Of a stretch of 64,000 nucleotides of DNA, positions 25,358 through 34,333 are shown in pieces. The stretch's first letter is position 1; each line of letters starts with the position of its first letter. The notes beneath the pieces are model-generated. The model was not told where the DNA came from, ran no database searches, and was given only the letters and a program-made list of their open reading frames with translations. The position numbers and the translations under genes were made by a program. The stretch comes from Mesorhizobium sp. ES1-1 (GTDB lineage: Bacteria > Pseudomonadota > Alphaproteobacteria > Rhizobiales > Rhizobiaceae): NCBI RefSeq assembly GCF_020164785.1, contig NZ_JAIUGX010000002.1, forward strand, positions 62,001-126,000, in the 5' to 3' direction.

Positions 25358-26504
25358 AACGGAGACGCCGGCCGCTTCGCTGGTGCTTGATCCGCTGAAT
25401 GCCGATGCTCTGATTGCCGAGATCAGCCAAAAGTTGAACGACCCAAACGATCCGCCAGACCTTAATATCCTGGCCGAAAGGGCCACCAACGCCCTCCGCT
25501 ACGATATTGGAGATGCACGGCTTTATAGCCTCATCGGCGAGATAAAATATCGTCAGGGCGATAAGGCCGGTGCCTACGCGCTGTTCGATCATGCACAAGA
25601 GCTGTCGCAGACTGAGTTCCATGCGCTTCAGCGCTCGATTGCTCACTCGGTAGAGCGGGGCGATCTATCGAAGGCAGTGGGTAAGATCAATACGCTCCTT
25701 CGTCGGTGGCCAGACCAATTTTCAGCGGTCGCGGGCGGCCTGCCCATAATCCTCTCAAGCCAGGATGGCTATACAGCGGTCTTGACAGCCATCGGAGCGG
25801 AGGCGCCTTGGCGAAAAAGTCTTTTCTCGTCGCTGACACAAGATCCGCAAGGTCTGGCTTTTGCAAACCGCCTTCTGCTGGATTTGGAAGAGTCGAGTGC
25901 GCCGCCGACAGCAAATGAGTTATCAGCGGTGATCAACGGGTATATAAGCCAAAAGGAATATGACGCAGCCTACCGCTTGTTTCTCTTCAGCCTTTCCGAC
26001 GAGGAGAGGAAGCTTGGCGGCTATGTCTTCAACAGCACCTTCGAACCTGTCTCCAGCGGCAAGCCCTTTGATTGGCAAGTCCGTGATCAGTCAGGCCTTG
26101 AAGTCACCTTCGCGACGGCGCACGATGCGGTCGAGGGCGAAGGAGGGGCTACTGTCCGGTTTTTGAACACACCGGTCAAAAACGCTGCTCTCCAGCAATT
26201 TGTCGAACTCCCACCTGGATTTTACAGGATCTCGCTGACGGCGTCTGGACGAAATTTGAAACTTCCCAAGGAACTGTTTTGGGCAATCAGGTGTGTGAAC
26301 CCGGCTGGGGAAATCGCGCGGTTTAACATTCCCGAAGGCACCTATAATCGTCAGAACCTACGCCAGGAGTTTTCTATTGGCCCGGGAGTGTGCCCAATGC
26401 AGCTATTGAGATTGGAAACCGCCGCGATAGCGGAAAGTTGGCGATTTCGATATCTCGGGACGCTTTTGATGCACAAGCTGATGATCGAGAGAATTTCATC
26501 TTGA
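25245..26504 (+). CDS. Membrane-anchored periplasmic protein with helical repeats and beta-sandwich, polysaccharide-associated
   Basis: The 419-residue protein has one membrane helix near the N-terminus (SVWFVASVLVLVASSIGL). A TPR-like helical region follows (RYDIGDARLYSLIGEIKYRQGD and similar), then a C-terminal beta-rich domain beginning GYVFNSTFEPVSSGKPFDW, a pattern seen in exopolysaccharide-associated proteins and suggestive of glycan binding. The membrane helix is encoded inside the overlap with the kinase gene, so the start must lie upstream of it. ATG at 25245 is chosen because GAGGG lies about eight bases before it. This gives a 113-base overlap in different frames. It is likely a scaffold for polymer assembly; no enzymatic motif is visible. 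Confidence 0.72.
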   Translation: MMGQASPRLQGVQRLSVWFVASVLVLVASSIGLSRLLETETPAASLVLDPLNADALIAEISQKLNDPNDPPDLNILAERATNALRYDIGDARLYSLIGEIKYRQGDKAGAYALFDHAQELSQTEFHALQRSIAHSVERGDLSKAVGKINTLLRRWPDQFSAVAGGLPIILSSQDGYTAVLTAIGAEAPWRKSLFSSLTQDPQGLAFANRLLLDLEESSAPPTANELSAVINGYISQKEYDAAYRLFLFSLSDEERKLGGYVFNSTFEPVSSGKPFDWQVRDQSGLEVTFATAHDAVEGEGGATVRFLNTPVKNAALQQFVELPPGFYRISLTASGRNLKLPKELFWAIRCVNPAGEIARFNIPEGTYNRQNLRQEFSIGPGVCPMQLLRLETAAIAESWRFRYLGTLLMHKLMIERISS

Positions 26505-27850
26505 GTGAGCGACAATCCGAATGGGACAAATATGTTCTCGGGTCGGTTCTGTTCATCGCCCTGCTTATTGGTGGAGGCACTGCTAGCGGCCTCTATACGG
26601 ACACGTTGATCGAGATTGCCGCGATTGTTGCCGCGGCGTCGGTATTTTCGCGTGCATCAATGCACACTATCCCCCGTGCGGCGTTATGGCTTCTGTTTTT
26701 CACGGTTGCATTGTTCGTATTCCAGGTCATCCCCATGCCTAGTTCCGTTCTTGACCGTGTGCGGCCGCCGGTCTTGCTGGGCGGTTCGTCGCTGGTCGGC
26801 CCAACCCGCTTTGTTAGCGTCGGCGTTGGTCGAACGATCGAATGCATGATTTTTGTCATAGCTGCGGCAGCCTTCTTTCTTGCCTGCCTACGTCTACGCA
26901 GCGAACAGCTTGTTGCCCTGCTTCCCTTTTTTTTCACGGGAGTAATCTGCAATGGACTGGCAGGAGCTATCCAATACTCACTATCAGACAATATCGCGAT
27001 CGAAGGTCTGTTTCCGTTCACGATCAATGCCGGCTTATTTGCCAACAGGAATCATTTCTCGGCGTTGCTTTTTATCTCTATTCCCTTCGTCGTCTACTAC
27101 GGTTTGTTCCGAGGAAATCTCGTGTCTGGATCGCTTGGGCTTGTCGCCCTGTTGCTGCTTCTTCTGGCAGCGGGTTCGCGTGCCGGCGTCCTCATCGGGT
27201 TGGCGATTACCGCCATCTCGATTTTCTTCCTCTCATCCCGCTCTAAAGTAAGTGGATTGGGCATTTTCGCGCTGTTCGCCGCGCTCTCACTGTACACAAT
27301 CGGTGCCTGGGCGACGATCGAGGCCAAAGAGGTCGATCCAGCCTTTGGACGCGGCGAGTTTGCCCGCACCACGATTGAAGGAATAAAGGAGAATTGGATT
27401 ACCGGAATTGGGTTTGGAAATTTTCAGAAAGCATATCAGATCTATGAACGGCCCGAAATGATTTTTAGCGCCTTTGTCAATCATGCGCACAATGAGTATT
27501 TGGAGATTGCCTTCGAGGGAGGTATTCTCGCAGTAGCGTTGATGGCTATTTATATGATTTTTCTAATATTTATATTTTACAGAATTCGCTTTGATGCCTT
27601 TCAGAAGGCGGCCTTCCTGTCCGTATCATTCTTGCTCATCCACTCTTTGGTCGACTATCCATTGCGCACCGCAGCCCTCCTCATGACGTTTGCATATATG
27701 AATGCGATCGTTTTTCATCGGGGGTTCACGGAACGCCGCAGCCAAAGACCGGACTTGATTGAGGTTGACCATAACGGAGAGAAACTTTTCGTTCCCATTG
27801 GTGCATCCCAGTCACGTCCTCATCCTAGAGCTCACAAACAGATTGGCTAG
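26501..27850 (+). CDS. O-antigen ligase / polymerase family membrane protein (Wzy_C domain)
   Basis: This polytopic protein of about 449 residues has about ten membrane segments and the Wzy_C signature. A large periplasmic loop (about 285-335) contains GRGEFARTTIEGIKENWITG and ends at NHAHNEYLEIAFEGG, whose histidines are the conserved ligase residues. It may be the polymerase of the exported polymer or an O-antigen ligase; the family name does not decide between them. The neighbouring kinase and OPX genes favour a polymer-export role. The TTG at 26501 lies in a TTGA overlap with the preceding stop. A GTG at 26390 would add 37 residues in a larger overlap and cannot be excluded. Confidence 0.8.
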   Translation: MSERQSEWDKYVLGSVLFIALLIGGGTASGLYTDTLIEIAAIVAAASVFSRASMHTIPRAALWLLFFTVALFVFQVIPMPSSVLDRVRPPVLLGGSSLVGPTRFVSVGVGRTIECMIFVIAAAAFFLACLRLRSEQLVALLPFFFTGVICNGLAGAIQYSLSDNIAIEGLFPFTINAGLFANRNHFSALLFISIPFVVYYGLFRGNLVSGSLGLVALLLLLLAAGSRAGVLIGLAITAISIFFLSSRSKVSGLGIFALFAALSLYTIGAWATIEAKEVDPAFGRGEFARTTIEGIKENWITGIGFGNFQKAYQIYERPEMIFSAFVNHAHNEYLEIAFEGGILAVALMAIYMIFLIFIFYRIRFDAFQKAAFLSVSFLLIHSLVDYPLRTAALLMTFAYMNAIVFHRGFTERRSQRPDLIEVDHNGEKLFVPIGASQSRPHPRAHKQIG

Positions 27851-27882
27851 CTCATCGACGGTACCGAATTGTGCTACGACCG

Positions 27883-27941
27883 AGCCGGCTGTTTTGTCGG
27901 CTAGTTGGTCAAGTTTGGGCTGACATGCCACGGAGCGTGGC
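27883..27941 (+). terminator. Two short hairpins between ligase-family gene and rfbA
   Basis: The first hairpin is at 27883-27902: AGCCGGC, loop TGTTTT, GTCGGCT, with one G-U pair. The second is at 27927-27941: GCCACG, loop GAG, CGTGGC. They begin 33 bases after the upstream stop. Neither is followed by a U-tract, so if they end transcription it would be inefficiently, or they may protect an mRNA end. Confidence 0.3.
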
Positions 27942-27983
27942 TAGCTCAATTTCGCTCCGCTCCGGAAACTCAAGGAGAACTTC

Positions 27984-28865
27984 TTGAAGGGAATTATCCT
28001 TGCTGGGGGCAGTGGGACGCGCCTCTATCCGCTGACGTTGGCGGTCTCCAAACAGATTCTTCCCATATATGACAAGCCCATGATTTATTACCCGCTGAGC
28101 GTACTGATGCTCACCGGTATTAGAGAGATCCTGGTCATCTCGACGCCGCGCGATGTGCCGGTTTTTCGGGATTTGCTGGGGGATGGCTCGGAATTCGGGG
28201 TAACTCTGTCGTACGCCGAGCAGCCGCAACCCAACGGTCTAGCGGAAGCCTTCATTATTGGCCGCGACTTTATCGGCAGGGACAGCGTGTCGATGATCCT
28301 TGGCGACAACATATATTTTGGCGATGGCCTGTCAGCGCTTTGTCGTGCGGCTGCCGCTCGCGAAAGCGGCGCGTCGGTGTTCGCTTATCATGTCGAGGAT
28401 CCGGAGCGATATGGCGTTGTCTCTTTCGACAAGGCCACAGGAACGGCCCTTACTATCGAGGAAAAGCCGCGCAAGCCCAAATCCAATTGGGCCATAACCG
28501 GTCTTTACTTCTATGATAATGATGTCGTTGACATTGCCCGGTCGATCCGGCCCTCGGAGCGAGGCGAACTTGAGATCACTGCGGTCAACAACGCCTATCT
28601 GGAGCGCGGCCTGCTGCATGTCCACCGGTTGGGACGCGGCTATGCGTGGCTCGATACCGGCACCCATGACAGCCTGCACGATGCGTCGTCCTTCGTTCGC
28701 ACCATCGAGCGTCGCCAGGGCATAAAGGTTGCGTGTCCCGAAGAGATCGCTTTCGAGCAGGGTTGGCTGACGGCGGGCGAGGTTCTGAAGCGCGCAGACC
28801 GTTTGGGAGAGAATGAATACGCCGCCTATCTGCGCAAGCGCGTCGTCGATTTGTCAGGGGGCTAG
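27984..28865 (+). CDS. rfbA: Glucose-1-phosphate thymidylyltransferase RmlA
   Basis: The 293-residue enzyme has the nucleotidyltransferase motif [16 protein letters not shown] at the N-terminus, KPMIYYPL and [12 protein letters not shown] (metal-binding aspartate), and [20 protein letters not shown] in the middle. It makes dTDP-glucose from dTTP and glucose-1-phosphate, the first step of dTDP-L-rhamnose synthesis in the cytoplasm. Length and motifs are typical of short-form RmlA. The TTG at 27984 has an excellent AAGGAG six bases upstream and no nearby ATG. It opens a four-gene rfbA-rfbC-rfbB-rfbD set. Confidence 0.95.
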   Translation: MKGIILAGGSGTRLYPLTLAVSKQILPIYDKPMIYYPLSVLMLTGIREILVISTPRDVPVFRDLLGDGSEFGVTLSYAEQPQPNGLAEAFIIGRDFIGRDSVSMILGDNIYFGDGLSALCRAAAARESGASVFAYHVEDPERYGVVSFDKATGTALTIEEKPRKPKSNWAITGLYFYDNDVVDIARSIRPSERGELEITAVNNAYLERGLLHVHRLGRGYAWLDTGTHDSLHDASSFVRTIERRQGIKVACPEEIAFEQGWLTAGEVLKRADRLGENEYAAYLRKRVVDLSGG

Positions 28866-29420
28866 ATGCTGCAGGTAAGATCGCTCGGCCTCGATGGGGT
28901 CCTCGAGATTGTTCCAAGGCGGCATGGCGATGCGCGGGGCTTCTTTATCGAGACCTACAATGCCCGGCGGTTTTCAGATGCCGGCATTGCACTGTGTTTT
29001 GTCCAGGACAATCATTCCTACTCCGCTATAGCGGGTGTCTTGCGCGGTCTTCACTACCAGCTTGCTCCGCGCGCGCAGGACAAGCTGCTGCGAGTTATTC
29101 GCGGGGCGATTCTGGACGTTGCGGTCGATATTCGCCGCAGTTCGGCAAGTTTCGGCAAATGGGTCGCTCACAAGATTTCCGCCGAGAAGGGCAATCAAAT
29201 CCTGGTGCCGAAAGGCTTCGCGCACGGTTTCCTAACGCTCGTGCCGGACACGGAGGTGCTCTACAAGGTCACCGATACCTATTCGCCCGAGCATGATCGA
29301 TCCATCCGTTTCGACGACCCCGCCATAGGCATCGAATGGCCACCGGTAGCGGGCGGATTTCAGCTTTCTGACAAGGATCTGAAGGCCCCGCTTCTAGCCG
29401 ACGCCGAGGTGTTTGCGTAA
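28866..29420 (+). CDS. rfbC: dTDP-4-dehydrorhamnose 3,5-epimerase RmlC
   Basis: This cupin-fold epimerase of 184 residues has the catalytic histidine H63 in RGLHYQ and the catalytic tyrosine Y133 in EVLYKVTD, with DIRRSSASFGKW and PKGFAHGF between them. It converts dTDP-4-keto-6-deoxyglucose to dTDP-4-keto-rhamnose. The start directly abuts the rfbA stop. The length is normal for the family. Confidence 0.95.
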   Translation: MLQVRSLGLDGVLEIVPRRHGDARGFFIETYNARRFSDAGIALCFVQDNHSYSAIAGVLRGLHYQLAPRAQDKLLRVIRGAILDVAVDIRRSSASFGKWVAHKISAEKGNQILVPKGFAHGFLTLVPDTEVLYKVTDTYSPEHDRSIRFDDPAIGIEWPPVAGGFQLSDKDLKAPLLADAEVFA

Positions 29421-29447
29421 TGGGTCAGGGCAGGTGAGGGCGTCAGC

Positions 29448-30518
29448 ATGAACTTTCTGGTAACAGGCGGCGCCGGTTTTATCGGCTCGGCCGTATGCCG
29501 GCATCTGTGCGCCAATCCAAACTACCGCGTAACCAATCTCGACAAGCTCACCTATGCCGGAAACCTTGCCTCTCTGCGGCCGATCGAGAATGCCCACAAC
29601 TATCGCTTTGCTCACGCCGACATTTGTGACGAGAAGGCGGTGCTCGACATTCTCAAGCGGGACGACATCGACATCGTAATGAACCTTGCCGCCGAAAGCC
29701 ATGTCGACCGTTCGATCGACGGACCTGGCGCCTTCATCGAGACCAACATCGTCGGCACCTACAGGATGCTCAACGCCGCCCTGGAATACTGGCGCGGCCT
29801 GGGCGAGGAAAGAAAGCGCCGCTTCCGCTTCCACCATGTCTCAACCGACGAGGTGTTTGGCGATCTTCCCTTCGATGGCAGCATGTTCGTCGAGGAGACG
29901 CCTTACGCACCGTCTTCACCCTATTCCGCCTCGAAGGCGGCGTCCGACCATTTGGTGCGGGCCTGGCACGAAAGCTATGGCCTGCCGGTGGTCCTCTCCA
30001 ACTGCTCCAACAATTACGGACCTTATCATTTTCCCGAAAAATTGATCCCGCTGATCATCTTGAATGCGCTCGACGAGAAGACACTGCCCGTATACGGCGC
30101 TGGCGCCAATGTCCGCGACTGGCTGTTCGTCGAAGACCACGCTCGCGCGCTTGAACTTATCGCTACCAAGGGAAGACCGGGCGAAAGCTACAACGTCGGC
30201 GGCAATTCCGAGCGGACGAACCTGGCTGTGGTCGAAACCATCTGCGATCTTCTCGACCGTCGACGCCCGCGCACCGGCGGCAAGAGCTATCGTGACCTCA
30301 TCACCTTCGTTCCCGATCGCCCCGGCCACGACAGACGTTATGCCATCGACGCCTCCAAGATCGCCCGCGATCTCGGCTGGACACCGAAAGAGAATTTCGA
30401 CGGCGGTCTGGCGAGAACCGTGGGCTGGTTCCTCGACAACAAATGGTGGTGGGGCCCGATCCGCGAACAGCGTTATGCCGGCGAGAGACTAGGCGAAGCC
30501 CGCAAGGCGGCGCCATGA
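29448..30518 (+). CDS. rfbB: dTDP-glucose 4,6-dehydratase RmlB
   Basis: The 356-residue SDR enzyme has the NAD-binding TGGAGFIG at residues 6-13, the catalytic T133-D134-E135 (VSTDEVFG), and Y159-x3-K163 ([12 protein letters not shown]). [13 protein letters not shown] is a further RmlB signature. It makes dTDP-4-keto-6-deoxy-D-glucose. The length matches the family. Its stop overlaps the rfbD start by four bases. Confidence 0.96.
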   Translation: MNFLVTGGAGFIGSAVCRHLCANPNYRVTNLDKLTYAGNLASLRPIENAHNYRFAHADICDEKAVLDILKRDDIDIVMNLAAESHVDRSIDGPGAFIETNIVGTYRMLNAALEYWRGLGEERKRRFRFHHVSTDEVFGDLPFDGSMFVEETPYAPSSPYSASKAASDHLVRAWHESYGLPVVLSNCSNNYGPYHFPEKLIPLIILNALDEKTLPVYGAGANVRDWLFVEDHARALELIATKGRPGESYNVGGNSERTNLAVVETICDLLDRRRPRTGGKSYRDLITFVPDRPGHDRRYAIDASKIARDLGWTPKENFDGGLARTVGWFLDNKWWWGPIREQRYAGERLGEARKAAP

Positions 30519-31417
30519 GGCTGGTTGTCACCGGCCGTGAGGGCCAGGTCGCACGCAGCCTTATGGAAGCCCCGCTGAGATGCGACGACATCGAGGTCAT
30601 CGCGCTTGGTCGTCCCGAACTCGATCTGGCAAGGCCCGGTACGGTGGTCGAGGCCATTGCGGCGGCTAGACCGGATATCGTCGTTTCGGCAGCTGCCTAT
30701 ACGGCGGTGGACCAAGCCGAGGACGAACCCGAACTCGCCTTAGCGGTGAACGCGGTCGGCGCCGGCAAGGTGTCCGAGGCCGCCGCGCGGCTCGGCGTTC
30801 CCGTGATCCATCTGTCGACCGACTATGTGTTCGACGGCACCAAGCGCAGCCCCTATGTCGAGACCGACGCACCGGCACCGCTCGGCATCTATGGCGCTTC
30901 GAAGCTCGCCGGCGAACAGGCTGTGGCCGCAGCCAATCCGCGTCACCTGATCTTACGGACGGCTTGGATCTACAGCCAGTTTGGCCGGAACTTCGTTAAG
31001 ACGATGCTGCGTTTGGCGGCCGACCGTGACGAGATCCCGGTGGTGGCCGACCAATGGGGATCGCCGACATCGGCGTACGATATCGCCGAAGCTATAGTGG
31101 AAACTGCTGCTAAGCTGCATCGCGAGAAGAGCTTTGCCCGGTTCGGAATCTATCACCTGGCAGGTGCCGGCGACACAAATTGGAGCGGTTTTGCCCGTCA
31201 CGTCTTAGAGTCTAGCCGCACGGGCGGTGGTCCTTGGGCAAGCGTGCGGGACATCGGCACGGCTGATTATCCAACAAGGGCGCGCCGCCCCGCCAACTCT
31301 CGGTTGTCGACATCAAAGTTTCAGGCTGCGTTCAAGCGGGATTTGCCGGACTGGCGGCAATCGACCGAGCGCGTTGTGCGCGAATTGCTCAGCGCCGAGG
31401 GCACTCGCGCCGGCTAG
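30515..31417 (+). CDS. rfbD: dTDP-4-dehydrorhamnose reductase RmlD
   Basis: This SDR reductase of 300 residues has the nucleotide-binding [11 protein letters not shown] at residues 6-16, [10 protein letters not shown] at 101-110 and the catalytic Y126-x3-K130 (YGASKLAGE). It completes dTDP-L-rhamnose synthesis. The ATG at 30515 overlaps the rfbB stop (ATGA); an upstream in-frame ATG at 30443 is rejected because it extends into rfbB. Only the pathway is encoded here: I do not recognise a rhamnosyltransferase by motif in the window. Confidence 0.95.
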   Translation: MRLVVTGREGQVARSLMEAPLRCDDIEVIALGRPELDLARPGTVVEAIAAARPDIVVSAAAYTAVDQAEDEPELALAVNAVGAGKVSEAAARLGVPVIHLSTDYVFDGTKRSPYVETDAPAPLGIYGASKLAGEQAVAAANPRHLILRTAWIYSQFGRNFVKTMLRLAADRDEIPVVADQWGSPTSAYDIAEAIVETAAKLHREKSFARFGIYHLAGAGDTNWSGFARHVLESSRTGGGPWASVRDIGTADYPTRARRPANSRLSTSKFQAAFKRDLPDWRQSTERVVRELLSAEGTRAG

Positions 31418-31617
31418 ATGCTGACGCAAGCCGTCCCAGCGATTTGCTTTGAAGTTCCGCTGGACCTTCTCCAGCCCGAGATACCGACCGTTGCTGCCGG
31501 AAGATGAGCACCCGATTGGTGCAGCCCCTCAGCTCACGCCTATCAGGTGCCGGGTCGCCGGATATAAAACTCGCGAGGAACAAAAGCTAATTTAGGAACT
31601 TATTAACTAACGAAGAC

Positions 31618-31704
31618 ATGGGAAAACGATATCGGCGTCTCGGAATCCAGAATATCTCCGAAATTTTGAAGGATGTGGTCTTTGTTGGGAACAGTATGGA
31701 GTAA
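31618..31704 (+). CDS. Possible 28-residue leader or small protein
   Basis: A 29-codon frame (including stop) starting MGKRYRRLGIQNI ends three bases before the ATG of the coiled-coil gene at 31708. It lies in an otherwise noncoding 290-base stretch (31418-31707) that is rich in A+T just upstream. The N-terminus is basic and the rest amphipathic. The ribosome site is weak (GAAG three bases away). It could be a chance frame; the end-to-start position is the only support. Confidence 0.2.
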   Translation: MGKRYRRLGIQNISEILKDVVFVGNSME

Positions 31705-31707
31705 GCC

Positions 31708-33015
31708 ATGGCAAGGGAGACACCTCCGAAGGCAAAACCCAAACGTGTTAAGCAAAAACGAACAATCGCCACTCACGGGGCTCCACCTATAAAAGACAAA
31801 ACCTCCGCACCTGAAACAGGCGTGCCTTTGGCTGATAGCATTGGTCAGGTCGCTACTTCGCCATCTGTCGATGTCACGGCTACCTTGTTATCAGGCGTTG
31901 AGTCCGAGAGTGACCATATGACTGCCGTTGTGACACCGGCCGTCTACAGCGACAAACCCCAGCCTCCGTTGGACGCTTCGTCCGAATCAGGTCCTGCGGG
32001 GACAGCGGGTTGGCTAACAATCCCGATACGCCAGTGGCGGTGGAGTCTAATTCCGTTGTGCGTATTTTTGATACTGCTGATTCCTCCGGCAAACGATAAA
32101 TTGGGTAAACAGAAAGCTGTTGAGCATCCAGGAAATGGAACAACGATTCCTGCGAAATCAGCTCAGAACGTCGTAAGTCCTGCCGGCCCGCAGAGAGGTG
32201 TGGAGTCCGACCGTGCGGACCCAGTAGGACAACTCCCGGAAAAGACGCGGCTGGGAATCGAGCCGTCGAACATGCACTTGGCAACGCCCGCGAGTGTTGA
32301 CAAGGGCTTCGAACAGAGAGCCGTTAGCGCCGAGAAAGCGAGCGAGGGATTGAATGCATCCCTGAAGCAAGCAAACGAAGACCTGGACGCTCAACGGCGC
32401 AAACTGCAGATCTTGGCAAACGAACTTAATGAGGTTCGAAAAACAGCCAGCGGTGATAAGCATGCCGCGGAACTGGCTAAGGTCGAGCGCGATAAAGCCG
32501 TCAATGATCTGCGGCTGTCTGAAACCTCGCTGAAGCAAGCTCAAGCGGCGACCACGTCTGAGCGAAGCCGGGCCGACTCAGCATTAAAGGATCTGCGGCT
32601 GTCTGAAATCTCGCTGAAGCAAGCTCAAGCAGCGATCACGTCCGAACGAAGCCGGGCCAACTCAGCTTTAAAGGATCTAGATACCGCTCGGATGCAGCGG
32701 GATGCTGCAAAGCACGCCTCTGAGAATTTGACCGCTGCACTCGAACAGGAGCGTAGAAACAACATCAGCCTCGCAGATCGCCTGAGCGCTGCACGAAGGG
32801 CAATGGACCTCATTAAGTCTCAAAGCGACGTTCGGAAAGCGCACCTGGAACGCGGGCCGAATAAACCCGCGATTACAAGCTCGGTCACAAAATCGAAGAA
32901 TCGACGCTCCCGTGATTCAACTGCTCCGGCGAGGCAGAAGCCACCCCTTCCAAAATCGTTGCCGGAGGCTGTAGCGACTATAACTCTTCCCGAAGCTCTG
33001 CTTCCAAGCCCGTAA
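31708..33015 (+). CDS. Single-span coiled-coil protein with internal duplication, unknown function
   Basis: This 435-residue protein has a long basic and Pro/Thr/Ser-rich N-terminal region (1-100), one membrane helix at about 112-128 (WSLIPLCVFLILLIPPA), and a Lys/Glu/Ala-rich coiled coil from about 200 to 370. A basic Pro-rich tail follows. The topology predicts a periplasmic coiled coil anchored in the inner membrane. The coil contains a 28-residue unit repeated in tandem (267-294 and 295-322), exactly four heptads each. No enzymatic motif is seen. The start has GGAG six bases upstream. Its place after the rhamnose genes suggests an envelope role, but this is only positional. Confidence 0.65.
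   Translation: MARETPPKAKPKRVKQKRTIATHGAPPIKDKTSAPETGVPLADSIGQVATSPSVDVTATLLSGVESESDHMTAVVTPAVYSDKPQPPLDASSESGPAGTAGWLTIPIRQWRWSLIPLCVFLILLIPPANDKLGKQKAVEHPGNGTTIPAKSAQNVVSPAGPQRGVESDRADPVGQLPEKTRLGIEPSNMHLATPASVDKGFEQRAVSAEKASEGLNASLKQANEDLDAQRRKLQILANELNEVRKTASGDKHAAELAKVERDKAVNDLRLSETSLKQAQAATTSERSRADSALKDLRLSEISLKQAQAAITSERSRANSALKDLDTARMQRDAAKHASENLTAALEQERRNNISLADRLSAARRAMDLIKSQSDVRKAHLERGPNKPAITSSVTKSKNRRSRDSTAPARQKPPLPKSLPEAVATITLPEALLPSP
32506..32673 (+). repeat. 84-base tandem duplication inside the coiled-coil gene
   Basis: Two 84-base units (32506-32589 and 32590-32673) each begin GATCTGCGGCTGTCTGAAA and differ at only a few positions. The next six bases repeat the unit's first five (GATCT). 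The length is a multiple of 21, so each copy adds four heptads and keeps both frame and coil register. This looks like a fairly recent slippage or unequal-recombination event. Confidence 0.9.
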
Positions 33016-33071
33016 AATCACTTTGACTAGCGGTGCGCGTTCGGCAGCAAAAATGATTCCGGAGGTTCGTC

Positions 33072-33875
33072 ATGTATAAATACATCGTAGCCGTATTGAT
33101 GATGGGCAGCGCCATTGCGCCAGCCTTTGCGATGGACGCGGGCGGAGGTGGCAAGCTCGGTGGTCTTGGAGTCGGCGGTGGCGTAGGCGCGGGGACACAA
33201 GGCGCCTCGGTCGGGGCTGGCGCCAGCGTTAGCGGTGTCGGCGGAGCGAACGTCGGTGCCTCTGCTAGTACCAGCAAAGGATCTGTTGGCGTTAGCACCG
33301 GTGCGAGCGTTGGCACCACAGGGGTATCGACAGGTACCGGCGTTGGCGGAACCCTGGGGGCAAGCGGAGGTGTTACGGGGGGAGCTGGTGTGTCTGTAGG
33401 AGGCGGAGGCGCCGGTGTCTCTACAGGTGCCGCTGTCGGGGACCATTCGCCTTTGAATGGTGCGATTGTTTCCACAGCGCCGGCGCCGGTCGCGACAGAA
33501 ACTGCTTCGAGCAGCGCGGGGACCATCGATCTGCCGGACGCACTCAGGCCTTCCAGTGCTGGAGACAGCGATCACATCTGGATCCAAAAAGCGTCGCCTG
33601 TTGAGCCTCAGTCCCGGGTACAGGTGGATTTTAGCCAGCCAACCACGATCCTAAGCGCCTGCCGCGAGGCGATCGTGTCTGCTGCCACACCTTTGGGGGC
33701 CGTCTTCGTTCAAGTGGATGGTGCCGGCCCCGTGGCCCGGAGTGACAAGGGGTTAATCGCGCCGTTAGACGTACAGATTCAGTATGAGAGGCAAGGCAAA
33801 GATGAAGTGCGCCGCGCAGCAGTAGGCTGTCGCCTGAATGCTTCTGGAAAAGTCACGGCAATTTCGCAGGCGTAA
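33072..33875 (+). CDS. Secreted glycine-rich protein with C-terminal domain, unknown function
   Basis: The 267-residue product begins with a good Sec signal (cleavage likely after A20 in AFA-MD). Residues about 24-125 are low complexity, mainly Gly, Ala, Val, Ser and Thr in a VGAGASVSG-like pattern. A folded C-terminal region of about 130 residues follows, with two cysteines (SACREAI and AVGCRLN). Such Gly-rich segments can form extended or polyglycine-like surface structures. GGAGG lies six bases before the ATG. The gene follows the coiled-coil gene by 56 bases and may be cotranscribed. I do not recognise a family. Confidence 0.6.
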   Translation: MYKYIVAVLMMGSAIAPAFAMDAGGGGKLGGLGVGGGVGAGTQGASVGAGASVSGVGGANVGASASTSKGSVGVSTGASVGTTGVSTGTGVGGTLGASGGVTGGAGVSVGGGGAGVSTGAAVGDHSPLNGAIVSTAPAPVATETASSSAGTIDLPDALRPSSAGDSDHIWIQKASPVEPQSRVQVDFSQPTTILSACREAIVSAATPLGAVFVQVDGAGPVARSDKGLIAPLDVQIQYERQGKDEVRRAAVGCRLNASGKVTAISQA

Positions 33876-34333
33876 TCGCGCATGAGGCGCACGTGCTGGT
33901 CGAAGGCCGAGTTGCATCGGTTGTCACCGACGAGCGATACTCAGAAGGTCACCGGCGCGAGTTGAATCCGCGGGCCGGGAGAACGCAGGGAGCGGTCTGA
34001 CCTCTGGTCGACTTCCCGAGCCGGGTTTGCCGCTTGATTTCTCAATTCACGGGAATGCGGCAGCTGGCGCACGGCCAGGCGACAATTTTCCCCTGTATTT
34101 CCAATCGCCGAGGCAGATGGGTAAGATATTCCGCTACAAAGCTCCCGGATGGAAAAAACGTTCGAGAAGCAGCCGGCATAGCACCCGTCTCGCATTGTTC
34201 TGGGCGAAGGCAATCTGCTAGAACGCCTGCTCGGAATTATATTGTCCGCGGATTTGTCCTGAGCTGAGCGGTGTCGCGCGGCGGTCGTTGTGCCAGGCAT
34301 CTGTCGGAACGCACAAGAGAGCGCTCGCACTTC
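33876..34333. other. Long intergenic region between the surface-polymer genes and cysD
   Basis: I see no convincing gene in these 458 bases on either strand; the open frames present lack recognisable sequence and ribosome sites. A weak -10-like TATATT lies at 34238-34243 with no good -35. A five-base-pair hairpin (TCGGT/ACCGA) is at 33917-33930. The region probably holds the cysD promoter and the end of the upstream transcript. Confidence 0.4.

Noticed and set aside
27883..27941. Classical intrinsic terminator before rfbA
   Set aside because: Both hairpins lack a following U-tract, so they are listed only as weak candidates.
33150..33450. Gly/Ala/Val-rich coding stretch considered as a DNA tandem repeat
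   Set aside because: The protein is low complexity, but I see no constant-length DNA unit, so it is not a tandem repeat at base level.
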